Shown here: one piece after another, positions 1 through 7,466 of the stretch | How the letters are laid out: the number at the start of each line of letters is the position of its first letter | Numbering within the stretch: position 1 is the first letter of the stretch | Assembly (NCBI RefSeq): GCF_013362815.1 | Contig: NZ_JABFVK010000037.1 | Location: 37,221 to 101,220, forward strand | DNA from: Hamadaea sp. | GTDB taxonomy: Bacteria; Actinomycetota; Actinomycetes; Mycobacteriales; Micromonosporaceae | Reading direction: 5' to 3' | DNA: 64,000 nt | Position numbers and translations under genes: made by a program | Notes under the pieces: generated by a model | Seen by the model: the letters and a program-made list of their open reading frames with translations, nothing else | What the model was told of the DNA's origin: nothing | Databases searched by the model: none

Positions 1-304
1 TCGTCCCGTTCACCTGCACGCGGATGCGGAGGTCTTCGGTGGCTTCGGCGTACTGGTCGAGGGCGGGGCCGATCGCCATCCGCCCGTCGGACAGCGTCAC
101 CAGCGCGTCGCTGCCGACCGTCCGCACATGTGCCACACCGGGAATCGGCTCCCGCCGGACGGCCGTCCACAGTCGACGTAAGACGGCCGCTCGGGCCTTC
201 GGCAGCTCCTCGTCGAACCGGTCCACCAGATCGGGCCGGCTGGCCTGTAGCGCTCGGCGGGTCTGCTCGGCATCCGGTTCGCCCTCGGAGTCAGTCACGA
301 TCAC
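1..304 (-). CDS. N-terminal part of an unrecognised protein, possibly IucA/IucC-like
   Basis: This gene runs off the left edge, so only about the first 101 codons are visible. I start it at the GTG at 304-302, because the ATG at 312-310 is closed by TGA after three codons. A second GTG at 298-296 is also possible. The visible part is a hydrophilic helix-rich segment with 'RPDLVDRFDEELPKARAAV', 'RRLWTAVRREPIPGV' and 'VTLSDGRMAIGPALDQYA'. The pattern of a Trp-containing helix, a 'REPIPGV' turn and a 'LSDGR' strand recalls the N-terminus of some actinomycete IucA/IucC siderophore synthetase-like proteins. No active-site motif lies in this fragment, so the assignment is weak. It has no visible operon partner. 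Confidence 0.6.
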   Translation of the reverse strand, partial: MIVTDSEGEPDAEQTRRALQASRPDLVDRFDEELPKARAAVLRRLWTAVRREPIPGVAHVRTVGSDALVTLSDGRMAIGPALDQYAEATEDLRIRVQVNGT

Positions 305-315
305 ATTGTCATACA

Positions 316-329
316 CCTAGAGTCCTAGG
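316..329. promoter_or_regulatory. short palindrome upstream of the left-edge gene
   Basis: A 5-bp inverted repeat with a 4-base centre (CCTAG-AGTC-CTAGG as read on the plus strand) sits 12 bases upstream of the GTG start of the gene that runs off the left edge. Its position would suit an operator or promoter spacer element. I cannot assign a regulator family, and a palindrome this short can occur by chance. Confidence 0.3.
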
Positions 330-370
330 ATGCCGTACGCGGTGTGACTGTCCCACGGGTTACGTTTTAC

Positions 371-411
371 GGCGCCTTCGGCGCCTTTTACAGAAGGAGC
401 GCCTTCGGCGC
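371..411. repeat. two GGCGCC-TTC hairpins in an intergenic region
   Basis: At 371-385 a 6-bp GGCGCC stem closes a TTC loop and is followed by TTTTA. A closely similar GCGCC-TTC-GGCGC unit lies at 399-411. The first resembles a small intrinsic terminator on the plus strand, but no plus-strand gene ends here. On the minus strand both lie in the leader of the left-edge gene. The function is unknown. Confidence 0.4.
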
Positions 412-436
412 ACCGACTACCAACCCCGCCCAGCCC

Positions 437-534
437 GCCCTTTCCGCGCGATCATGAACTATCGGGCGTGATCAGCCGGTGTGTCGTGGCCGGGGGAGCC
501 TGATCGTTCCCGCGAAGGCCTGATCAACTGCGCA
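437..534 (+). repeat. dispersed intergenic repeat, family A, copy 1
   Basis: About 95 bp that closely matches 40018-40112, and in inverted orientation 13459-13548 and 63843-63910. The conserved order is a C/T-rich lead into CGCGCGATCATGAACTATCG, then a GTGTCGTG box, then CCTGATCG and finally CCTGATCAAC. It lies between the start of the left-edge gene and the 3' end of the TSUP permease gene, on the minus-strand side of both. No reading frame is conserved across copies. It looks like a REP-type or miniature-element family. Confidence 0.75.
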
Positions 535-565
535 TGGCGTTCGATCGCCGTGGCGCAGGGGAGGG

Positions 566-1330
566 TCAGTGGAACTGGTCCCAGCCGAGTCGCGCGACGA
601 GGGCGAGGACGACGACGAGCAGCACGATGCGGATGAACTTCGCGCCGCGCTTGAGGGCCAGCCGTGCGCCGAGCTGGGCTCCGGCGATGTTGCATACGGC
701 GAGAATCGCGCCGAGAAGCCAGTCGACGTGGCCGAATACTCCGAAGACGGCGAGCGCGCCGAGGTTGGTGCCGGTGTTGAGGATCTTCGCCATGGCGCTG
801 CCGTGGACGAAGTCGGCTCCGATGACGCTGGTGAAGGCGAGGACGAGGAAGGTGCCGGTGCCGGGCCCGATCGCGCCGTCGTAGAAGGCGATGGCTCCTC
901 CGCCGAGGGCGATCATCGTGGCGATGCGTGCGGGGGTGCGTTTGGCGGGGTCGGCGGCGAGTCCGAGGCTGGGGCGGAAGGTGACGAAGAGGGCTACCGC
1001 GACGAGGACGGCGAGGATGACGGGCCGGTACGCGGTGGCGGGGACGCTGCCGGCGAGCAGGGCGCCGAGGCCGGAGCTGAGTACGGCGAAGGCGGCGGCG
1101 GGTCCGGCGACTTTCCAGTCGATGGTGGTGTGGCGGGCGTACGTGTAGGCGGCGGAGGAGGTGCCGGCGATCGCGGTGAGTTTGTTGGTGCCGAGGATGG
1201 TGGGCAGGGGCAGGCCGGAGGAGAGCAGCATGGCGGGGAGGACGATGAGGCCGCCTCCGCCGACGATGGCGTCGACGGCTCCGCCGGTGGCTGCGGCGAT
1301 CATGAGTACGGGGAGTCCGGCGAGGTCCAC
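566..1330 (-). CDS. TSUP (TauE/SafE) family membrane permease
   Basis: A polytopic inner-membrane protein of the TauE/SafE family, whose members move sulfite, sulfonates or other organic anions. The substrate here is unknown. The family's N-terminal signature is clear: 'GGAVDAIVGGGGLIVLPAML' is followed by 'LGTNKLTAIAGTSSAA'. The second half repeats the fold ('GGAIAFYDGAIGPGTGTFL' and 'HGSAMAKILNTGTNLGAL'). I start at GTG 1330, which gives 254 residues, the usual family length. An ATG at 1417 would add a polar 29-residue lead and would overlap the ATG of the divergent gene at 1416, so I reject it. No clear Shine-Dalgarno is seen, so it may be leaderless. About seven or eight membrane spans are likely. 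Confidence 0.88.
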   Translation of the reverse strand: MDLAGLPVLMIAAATGGAVDAIVGGGGLIVLPAMLLSSGLPLPTILGTNKLTAIAGTSSAAYTYARHTTIDWKVAGPAAAFAVLSSGLGALLAGSVPATAYRPVILAVLVAVALFVTFRPSLGLAADPAKRTPARIATMIALGGGAIAFYDGAIGPGTGTFLVLAFTSVIGADFVHGSAMAKILNTGTNLGALAVFGVFGHVDWLLGAILAVCNIAGAQLGARLALKRGAKFIRIVLLVVVLALVARLGWDQFH

Positions 1331-1415
1331 GGGTGCGGATTGTGGCCGTTCGGGGTTGGGCCGGGCCAGTTCGTGTGATGAGTGGCACTGGCTTGGGGGC
1401 CTTACTGTGTCGGCC

Positions 1416-2198
1416 ATGTCGATGCGTACGCCGGGGGAGCCCCGTCGGGCGGGGTTGCGGTGGTTGTGGCGCCTGGCGCCCGTGGCGGCGCTGTTTGCCA
1501 CGATGGCGGTGGTGCTGTCGTTGCCGTTTGCCGCGGTCGCCCTGGTTATGCCGGCCGCGCTCGGCCTGTTGGTCGTTTCGCTCGTGGGAATGTTCGGCGG
1601 TGGCCACCGTCCGGCGTCATTCGTGGTGTCGGGACGGGAGTTCGTCGCTCCGGCGCGGTGGTGGGTGCCGGCGCTGGCGACGGGGTGGGTGGTTTTCGCG
1701 TCCGCGCAGGTGGGACGGATTCTGCGGCCGCGGCGTGGCGGTGCTTGGGCGGATCGGCTCTACCTCGAGGATGTCGTCTTTCTGGGCTTCCTCGCCGTGT
1801 GTTTGGTGCTTCTGGTGGTGTTGGCGTCGCGGCGGCGGTCGGTGGCCTTGAGGCCGGAGGGTGTTGTCCGGTGGGCGCCGACGGGCCGGGTGGTGATCCC
1901 GTGGGAGGCGGTGGGGCAGGGGCGCGGGGTTGTCGTGAACCATTATCTGGCGCGGTGGCTGCATCTGGCGGTCGTGCCGGGTGGTGCGCGGCGGCGGGGA
2001 CTTGTGCCGTTCATCGATGAGCTGCCGCTGCAGGAGCTGGATGTGGATGGCCGGTTCTTGGCGGACGCGATCGAGTTCTACGTACGCCATCCGGAGCGGC
2101 GGGCGGCGATCGGGTCGGCGGAGGAGCATCGGCGGTTGTTCGCCGACCTGGCCGAGTGGTATGCCGCGAATCGTCCGGTTGCGCCGCCGGTGGGGTGA
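1416..2198 (+). CDS. integral membrane protein with a possible PH-like C-terminal domain
   Basis: A 260-residue protein. Hydrophobic segments lie at about residues 15-60, 80-105 and 125-150, and a soluble basic C-terminal half follows. The strand 'SVALRPEGVVRWAPTGRVVI' leading to 'PWEAVG' is typical of the PH-like fold found in actinomycete membrane proteins (substrate-side membrane association). I do not recognise a specific family. The start is ATG 1416, with a second ATG two codons later. It is divergent from the TSUP permease, and its 3' end abuts a tiny convergent gene. Confidence 0.7.
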   Translation: MSMRTPGEPRRAGLRWLWRLAPVAALFATMAVVLSLPFAAVALVMPAALGLLVVSLVGMFGGGHRPASFVVSGREFVAPARWWVPALATGWVVFASAQVGRILRPRRGGAWADRLYLEDVVFLGFLAVCLVLLVVLASRRRSVALRPEGVVRWAPTGRVVIPWEAVGQGRGVVVNHYLARWLHLAVVPGGARRRGLVPFIDELPLQELDVDGRFLADAIEFYVRHPERRAAIGSAEEHRRLFADLAEWYAANRPVAPPVG

Positions 2199-2306
2199 TC
2201 AGCGGCGGGGGCCGTTGCCGCTCTTGCGGCGTAGTTCGGCGAAGTACATGCCGGCTGCTCCCACGGCGATGAAGAAGAGCGCGAAGCAGACGACGGCCTT
2301 GAACAT
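2199..2306 (-). CDS. 35-residue single-pass membrane protein
   Basis: A short ORF on the minus strand beginning with ATG at 2306 and ending with TGA immediately beside the stop of the convergent gene. It encodes one hydrophobic helix ('AVVCFALFFIAVGAAGMYFA', roughly residues 4-23) followed by a basic tail rich in Arg/Lys/Gly. Codons are GC-rich at the third position, as in real genes here. It fills a gap of more than 150 bp between two larger genes. The function is unknown. The main doubt is that such a short ORF could be fortuitous. Confidence 0.5.
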   Translation of the reverse strand: MFKAVVCFALFFIAVGAAGMYFAELRRKSGNGPRR

Positions 2307-2362
2307 GGCCGTCAGCCTAGCTCCGCGCTCTGCCGGGTGACCAGGGTGGGTCGTCGGTGGGG

Positions 2363-3559
2363 TCAGAAGTCCCCGCCGAAGTCGCCGCCTCCGAAGTCTC
2401 CGCCGTCGAATCCGCCGGAGTCGTAGCCGCCACCGTCGTAGCCGGCGTCTGCGTACCCGGAGTCGTAGCCCGTGTCGGTGTAGCCGCTGTCGGCTCCGGC
2501 GTCGGCTCCCGGGTCGCCGGAGTCGTAGTAGTTCTGGGTGACGTTCTCGGTGACGTCGACGTCGGGAGTCAGCATGTCGCCGATGACCATGCCGCCGAGG
2601 AAGCCGAGGGCCGCTCCGCCCGCGCCGGCGGCGAGCATGCCGCCCATGCCGGGGCCGCGTCGGTAGCCGCCGTCGTAGCCGCGGTCATAGCCTCGGTCGT
2701 AGCCGCCGCCCCGGTAACCCGGGTTGCCTTGGCCGGCTCCGGCGTATCCGGGGCCGCCCGGCCGGTAGCCGGGTTGCTGGTAGCCGGGTTGAGCGGGCTG
2801 CATGAACGCGCCTTGCGGGGCGGCCTGCTGGGGCAGGCGGGCGAGGGCTTCGCGGACCCAGCCGCCGATGATCTCGGTGATGTCGCCGCTCGCGTCGGTG
2901 TGGGCGAGGGTGTGGTGGGTGGCGGGGCTGCCCCAGCCGGCTTCGATCGCGATGTCGAGGGCGTGCGCGTTGGCGACGAAGTTCAGGCTGAGCTGGGGCA
3001 GGTGCGCGCCGGGCTGGCGGGCGTCGGCCGGGGCGTAGAAGGCTACGCGCTGGACGACCGGGGCGGGGAGGCCGACTTGCTGGCCGGGGCGCAGGTCGGC
3101 GCGGATGAACCGGCAGCCGAGGTTGCCGAGGGCGTCGAGCAGGTGGTTGTGGACCGGCAGCGGCGCGATGGTGAGCGGGTCGAGGTCGGTCTTGCCGGAG
3201 CCGCTGCGGACGTCGACCTGGGTGTGTACGCCGAGGGTGATGCCGGGCAGGGGCTGGCCGTAGATGGTCGTGATCGGGGTTTCCCACGGGGTCTGCGTGT
3301 TGAGCGGGATCGCGTGGGTGGCTCCGGCGGGCAGGGTGAAGCGCCCGGCGGCGATGATTCGGGCGACTTCGAAGGTCGCGCCGCCGGACTGGGCGACGAG
3401 GATGAGGGTGATGCCTTCGATCTCGGTGTCGGAGCCGCCGCCTTTGAGGTGGATCTGGCCCTGGAGGGGGCCGCCCGGGGTGGCGGTGGGGGTGGACAGC
3501 ACGGTGTCGACGGTGGGTCCGCCGATGCCGAGGCTGCCCAGGAGTTTCTTGAAGACCAT
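2363..3559 (-). CDS. Spo0M-like (arrestin-fold) protein with a Gly/Tyr/Asp-rich C-terminal tail
   Basis: The first ~250 residues match the sporulation-control protein Spo0M family: 'MVFKKLLGSLGIGGPTVDTV', two beta-sandwich segments with 'GGPLQGQIHLKGG' and 'WETPITTIYGQPLPGITLGV'. Spo0M proteins have an arrestin-like fold and influence sporulation or cell-envelope processes; the exact role here is unknown. From about residue 250 the protein becomes low complexity: Pro/Gln/Gly/Tyr repeats ('GYDRGYDRGYDGGY'), a hydrophobic Gly-rich stretch ('GGMLAAGAGGAALGFLGGMV') and an acidic Gly/Tyr/Asp tail ending in GGDFGGDF-type repeats. The tail is much longer than in typical Spo0M proteins and suggests self-association or surface display. 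Confidence 0.85.
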   Translation of the reverse strand: MVFKKLLGSLGIGGPTVDTVLSTPTATPGGPLQGQIHLKGGGSDTEIEGITLILVAQSGGATFEVARIIAAGRFTLPAGATHAIPLNTQTPWETPITTIYGQPLPGITLGVHTQVDVRSGSGKTDLDPLTIAPLPVHNHLLDALGNLGCRFIRADLRPGQQVGLPAPVVQRVAFYAPADARQPGAHLPQLSLNFVANAHALDIAIEAGWGSPATHHTLAHTDASGDITEIIGGWVREALARLPQQAAPQGAFMQPAQPGYQQPGYRPGGPGYAGAGQGNPGYRGGGYDRGYDRGYDGGYRRGPGMGGMLAAGAGGAALGFLGGMVIGDMLTPDVDVTENVTQNYYDSGDPGADAGADSGYTDTGYDSGYADAGYDGGGYDSGGFDGGDFGGGDFGGDF

Positions 3560-3621
3560 CTGCCCATGATGGCTGGTGGGCGCAAGTTTTGCCGGTGGGG
3601 CACGCGGTTTTCAGGGAAGTC

Positions 3622-4149
3622 TCAGGGGCGCGGGCGGGCGTTGCGCAGCCGGATGCCGCTGAAGCCGAGGGTGCTGGCGGTCACCTGGTCCCACCAGGGC
3701 CACAGGTCGGTGGTCAGGCGGAGGTCGATGGCGGCGTCGCGGTGGGCGGTGAGGAGGTCGCCGACGGGTTCGGCGGGTCCGAGGGGTTCGACGGTGGTGG
3801 TCGCCACGTGTGCGTGGCCGTCGTCGAGGGGGTGGAACGGTGCGGCCGGCAAGCGGTAGGCGTACAGGGTGGTGGTTTGGAGCGGGGGGAGCCAGTCGTA
3901 TTCGATGACGTGGACTCGGGTGGTGGCGGGGCCGAGGAGGCGTACGGCGTCGGCGGGGTCGGTTTCGGGGGTGGTCCAGGCCATGGCGCGGGGGCATTGG
4001 CGGGGGAACCAGTAGGACGGGCTGTGGTGGGCGTCGACGGCCCACACGTATGCGGTGGTCTCGTGGGCGGTGGGGGCGACGTGCGGGTGGAAGACGGTGA
4101 GCGTCGGGTCTTCGGAGAAGTGCAGCAGTTCGCCGAGTCCGGGGCGCAT
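3622..4149 (-). CDS. DUF6886 family protein
   Basis: A 175-residue protein beginning 'MRPGLGELLHFSEDPTLT', with 'VWAVDAHHSPSYWFPRQCPR' and 'HVIEYDWLPPLQTTTLYAYR'. This is the pattern of the uncharacterised DUF6886 family, usually about 170 residues. No catalytic motif or membrane segment is evident. Conserved Trp, His and Arg residues near the N-terminus suggest a small-molecule or nucleic-acid-binding fold. It is followed 28 bases upstream on the same strand by a methyltransferase gene, so the two may be co-transcribed. The function is unknown. Confidence 0.8.
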   Translation of the reverse strand: MRPGLGELLHFSEDPTLTVFHPHVAPTAHETTAYVWAVDAHHSPSYWFPRQCPRAMAWTTPETDPADAVRLLGPATTRVHVIEYDWLPPLQTTTLYAYRLPAAPFHPLDDGHAHVATTTVEPLGPAEPVGDLLTAHRDAAIDLRLTTDLWPWWDQVTASTLGFSGIRLRNARPRP

Positions 4150-4177
4150 CCCGGTGACGGTACGCGCCCCGGTCTGC

Positions 4178-4984
4178 TCAGGCGACGGGTTTCACGGCGA
4201 CGACGTGGAACAGGCGTGCGGTGAGTTTGTAGGGCAGCCGGTCGGCGAGGGCGATCTCGAGGCGTTCGAGTTCGGCGTAGAAGCTCGCGTCGTATTTGCG
4301 TTCGTCGTCGGCCATGTAGTCGCAGACGCTGCGGATGCCGTAGTGGCCGTCGACGCGGGCGCCGAGTTTGGACAGGACGGCGATGACTTCGTCGGCGGTG
4401 CGGGGGGTCATGGGGGCCCCGAAGGTGCGGGTCATGCGTACCGGGGAGTTGAGGGCTTCGAGGGCGGCGGACGGGTCTTGTTCGCGGACGGCGACGCGGA
4501 GGGGTTCGCTGTGGGCGTTGTTGGCGATGACCGACAGGACGCCGCCGGGGCGTAGCACGTCGAGGCAGGTACGCAGGGTGGCTTCGACGTCGGTGACGTA
4601 GGGCAGCAGGTTGTGGCAGAGCACGAGGTCGTGTTCGAGGCCGGCGAGCAGTTCGGGCAGCCGGGCGACGTCGGATTCGACGATGGTCATGCGGTCGGCG
4701 ACGCCGGCTTTGCGGGCGATCTCGGCGGCGGCGGCGAGCATCTGCGCGGAGTAGTCGACGAGCGTCACTTTGTGACCGGCGGTGGCGAGGCGGACGGCTT
4801 CGACTCCGTTGCCGCCGGCGACGTCGAGGACGTGCCCGGGTGCGCCGCCGGGGAGGGCTTCGTCGAGGTGGCGGCCGAGGTTGTTCGCGGCGATGGCGTA
4901 CCGCAGTCTTCCCCAGGGAGCGTCCTGCCATTGCCGCCAGGCCGATATGGCTTCGTCGAAGGTACCGCTGCTTACTCGTCCCAT
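4178..4984 (-). CDS. SAM-dependent methyltransferase, CmoM/SmtA-like
   Basis: A 268-residue class I methyltransferase. Motif I is 'VLDVAGGNGVEAVRLA' at about residues 52-67, then 'VTLVDYSAQMLAAA', and motif IV is 'HDLVLCHNLLPYV'. The alignment with CmoM (SmtA), the enzyme that methylates 5-carboxymethoxyuridine in tRNA, extends beyond the SAM fold: an N-terminal 'FDEAI..W', 'SVIANNAHS' after motif V, and a C-terminal 'FYAELERLEI' leading to 'LTARLFHVVAVKP'. tRNA wobble methylation is therefore a fair hypothesis, but actinomycetes use this subfamily broadly. The start is ATG 4984, and the next gene (tdk) lies just 9 bases away on the same strand. Confidence 0.82.
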   Translation of the reverse strand: MGRVSSGTFDEAISAWRQWQDAPWGRLRYAIAANNLGRHLDEALPGGAPGHVLDVAGGNGVEAVRLATAGHKVTLVDYSAQMLAAAAEIARKAGVADRMTIVESDVARLPELLAGLEHDLVLCHNLLPYVTDVEATLRTCLDVLRPGGVLSVIANNAHSEPLRVAVREQDPSAALEALNSPVRMTRTFGAPMTPRTADEVIAVLSKLGARVDGHYGIRSVCDYMADDERKYDASFYAELERLEIALADRLPYKLTARLFHVVAVKPVA

Positions 4985-4993
4985 AGGGTGACG

Positions 4994-5689
4994 CTACTCA
5001 GCCGAGCCGTCGTGCGCCAGAGCGGTGTCCGTGGTGCCCAGTTCACCGGTGCGGTAATGGCGGCGGCACAGGACTTGGTACCGCACATCGGCTTCGGTTG
5101 TGCCGGTGTCGCCGATGACGACCTGTTCGCCTTCGCGGGCCACCGCGCCGCTGACGACCCGGGCGTTGAGCAGGCCGGGCCGGCCGCACCAGCAGAGGAC
5201 TTCGACTTGGAGGCGGTGGACGCTGTCGGCGAGCTCGAACAGCCGCCGGGCGGCCGGGAACAGTTGCGAGCGGAAGTCGGTGGCCAGGCCGAAGGCGTAC
5301 ACGTCGACGTCGTAGGTGTCGACGAGGTCGGCGAGCTGCTCGATCTGCTGCTCGGTGTAGAAGCAGGCCTCGTCGCAGATGAGGTAGTCGACGGCGGCTC
5401 CGGCGGCCCAGCGTTGCCGGACGAGCAGGACGAGGTCGAGGTCGTCGGTCACCTCGACGGCGTCGTGGGACAGCCCGATGCGGGTGGTGACGCGGGGGCT
5501 CATCGACCGGTCGTTGCGGGTCAGGACGATGCCGCGGCGGCCCTGCCGGGAGTGGTTGTAGTCCATCTGCAGGGCCAGTGTGGACTTTCCGCAGTCCATG
5601 GGGCCCCAGAAGAACTTCAGCGAGGCCCCGTCGCGTAGTCGGCCGTCGCCCGCCGCATGGCAGGACGCCCCGTGTCCGGTGTGATCCAC
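4994..5689 (-). CDS. tdk: thymidine kinase (type II)
   Basis: Phosphorylates thymidine to dTMP with ATP in pyrimidine salvage. The P-loop is 'FFWGPMDCGKSTLALQ', the DExx-type motif is 'YLICDEACFY', and the lasso-loop and zinc-ribbon cysteines are 'CWCGRPG' and 'VLCRRHY'. No ATG lies in the correct place. The first usable start is GTG 5689 (231 residues), which adds about 20 residues before the conserved core, so the true start could be slightly downstream at a non-standard codon. The gene lies between the CmoM-like methyltransferase and the MFS gene, all on the minus strand. Confidence 0.93.
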   Translation of the reverse strand: MDHTGHGASCHAAGDGRLRDGASLKFFWGPMDCGKSTLALQMDYNHSRQGRRGIVLTRNDRSMSPRVTTRIGLSHDAVEVTDDLDLVLLVRQRWAAGAAVDYLICDEACFYTEQQIEQLADLVDTYDVDVYAFGLATDFRSQLFPAARRLFELADSVHRLQVEVLCWCGRPGLLNARVVSGAVAREGEQVVIGDTGTTEADVRYQVLCRRHYRTGELGTTDTALAHDGSAE

Positions 5690-5760
5690 GGGCGGCAGCC
5701 TAGTAAACCCTGGCCGCCGTGTGCACGCCACCCGGGGTGCACACGGCGTACCACATGATG

Positions 5761-7116
5761 TTAGAGAAGCTTGGGCGGCGTGTTGCCGGCGGCGGCGATC
5801 GCGCGCCGCATGGGCACGGCGAGCAGAGCGGCGAAGCCGAAGATGAAGAAGGCGATGAGTGAGACGATCGCGAACCGGTAGCTGCCGGTCTGGTCGAAGG
5901 CGAAACCGAACAGCAGTGGACCGAGCCAGCTGGTGCCCTTGTCGGAGATCTCGTAGAGGCCGAAGTATTCGCCTTCGCGGCCCTTGGGGATGAGCTGGGA
6001 GAACAGCGACCGGGACAGGGCCTGGCTGCCGCCGAGGACCAGGCCGATCGCGGCGGCGAGCGCGACGAACGGCAGCACTTGGCCTTCGGGGAGGAAGTAC
6101 GCGGCGATGACGATGACCGACCAGACGGCGAGGCTGCCGAGGACGGTCTTCCACGCGCCGACCTTCTTGGCGAGCCAGCCGAGCAGCAGCGCGCCGCCGA
6201 ACGCCATGAACTGCACCATGAGGATGACGGGCATGGTGACGGTGATGTCGAAGCCGAGTTCCTCGGAGGCGTAGGTGCCGGCGAGGCCGATGACGGTCTG
6301 GATGCCGTCGTTGTAGACGAGGAACGCGATGAGGAAGAACAACGTCAGCGGGTACGCCTTGAGGCTGCGCAGGGTGTGCCACAGCTGGCGGAAGCCGTCG
6401 GCGAGGACGTTGCCGCGGCGCTCGCCGCCGGACGCGGGCCGGTCGCGCAGCCACAGCAGCGGCAGTGTGGTGAACACGGCCCACCACACTCCGGCGGAGA
6501 CCAGCGACCAGCGGGCGACTTCGGCCTTGGCGTGGTCGTCGGTGCCGAACACGACGACGGCGACGACGTTGAGCAGGAACAGCAGTCCGCCGCCGAGGTA
6601 GCCGAACGCCCAGCCGCGGCTGGACACCGCGTCGCGGTCGTTCTCGTCGGCGAGCTGCGGCAGGAACGAGTTGTTGACCACGACGCTCGCGCCGAACGCG
6701 ACGTTGGCGAGGAGGAACAGGGCCGCGCCGAGGGCGTACCGCTCGCCGGTGAGGAACACCAGCCCGATGGTGGCGAACGCGCCGATGTACGCGAACAGGC
6801 CCAGCAGGCGGCGTTTGCGGCTCGACCGGTCGGCCATCGCGCCCGCCACCGGCAGCACGAGCACCTGCAACGCCACCGACAGCGAGGTGGCGTACGGGAA
6901 CAGCGACCCGGCCTTGAAGGTCAGGCCGAGCAGGTGCACGTTGCCGGCCGGGTCGGCGCCCGCCTTGGCGATCGCCGTCAGGTACGGCCCGAGGAAGGCG
7001 GTGACGACGGTCGTGGAGAACGCCGAGTTGGCCCAGTCGTAGAAGTACCAGCCGAGGCGCTCCCGCGGCGTGGACAAGGCGGCGGCCCCCGCTTGGGGCG
7101 GCGCTTCTGCGGTCAT
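5761..7116 (-). CDS. MFS transporter of the UMF1/Atg22 type
   Basis: A 451-residue protein with about 12 predicted membrane spans. The N-terminal 'WYFYDWANSAFSTTVVTAF' is the hallmark of the UMF1 branch of the major facilitator superfamily, related to yeast vacuolar amino-acid effluxer Atg22. The MFS loop signature is seen as 'AGAMADRSSRKRRLLGLFA', and 'GGSQALSRSLFSQLIPKGR' is the matching loop in the second half. The substrate is unknown; amino-acid efflux is inferred from Atg22 only. The start at ATG 7116 is well supported by the conserved N-terminus. Confidence 0.9.
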   Translation of the reverse strand: MTAEAPPQAGAAALSTPRERLGWYFYDWANSAFSTTVVTAFLGPYLTAIAKAGADPAGNVHLLGLTFKAGSLFPYATSLSVALQVLVLPVAGAMADRSSRKRRLLGLFAYIGAFATIGLVFLTGERYALGAALFLLANVAFGASVVVNNSFLPQLADENDRDAVSSRGWAFGYLGGGLLFLLNVVAVVVFGTDDHAKAEVARWSLVSAGVWWAVFTTLPLLWLRDRPASGGERRGNVLADGFRQLWHTLRSLKAYPLTLFFLIAFLVYNDGIQTVIGLAGTYASEELGFDITVTMPVILMVQFMAFGGALLLGWLAKKVGAWKTVLGSLAVWSVIVIAAYFLPEGQVLPFVALAAAIGLVLGGSQALSRSLFSQLIPKGREGEYFGLYEISDKGTSWLGPLLFGFAFDQTGSYRFAIVSLIAFFIFGFAALLAVPMRRAIAAAGNTPPKLL

Positions 7117-7335
7117 AGCGGCAGATGATGCCAGTACCGGGTGCCGGCCGCGATCATCCGGGTGGCCGGTGTCTGCGTTTCGCTTTTTCGCCCGTTTCTT
7201 TCGGCTGCCTCCCGGCTGTCGGACGGGCCGCGTCCGCCGACGGCGCTTTGTAGACGGCGGTCTTGCTGGCGGGTATCCGACGTTCTACCGAGGGTAGGCC
7301 TGCCGGTTGCCGGATGCCTCTAGTCAATCCGTACG

Positions 7336-7405
7336 TCGTCAGTGACAATGTCCGAACGATCGTCAATCTAATAGACAGGCTGATCGTCAAATTTAATAGG
7401 CAGGC
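7336..7405. promoter_or_regulatory. 24-bp phased direct repeats upstream of an HTH gene
   Basis: The hexamer TCGTCA occurs at 7336-7341, 7360-7365 and 7384-7389, exactly 24 bp apart. The last two copies extend into a 23/24-bp direct repeat (7358-7380 and 7382-7405) that shares GATCGTCAA and an AATAG-CAGGC block. The stretch is strikingly AT-rich for this genome and lies 60-130 bp upstream of the HTH protein start at 7467. Phased direct repeats suit cooperative binding of a regulator on nearly the same DNA face. The rest of the 7117-7466 gap shows nothing else clear. Confidence 0.55.
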
Positions 7406-7466
7406 CTCGAAGGGGAGGGACGCGCCGGCGGCACCGGTCCGCCCCGGCGGCGCGGAGGGTGGGGAG

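Noticed and set aside
4994..6487. A continuous 497-codon minus-strand frame joining thymidine kinase to sequence opposite the MFS gene's frame.
   Set aside because: Only the last ~230 codons match thymidine kinase. The rest is Arg/His/Pro-rich shadow sequence from the real MFS gene on the same strand in another frame.
7314..7466. An in-frame ATG extension of the small HTH protein through the direct repeats.
   Set aside because: The codons there (AGG, ATA, TTT, AAT) are atypical, and the stretch is AT-rich and repeated, so it looks like control DNA rather than coding.
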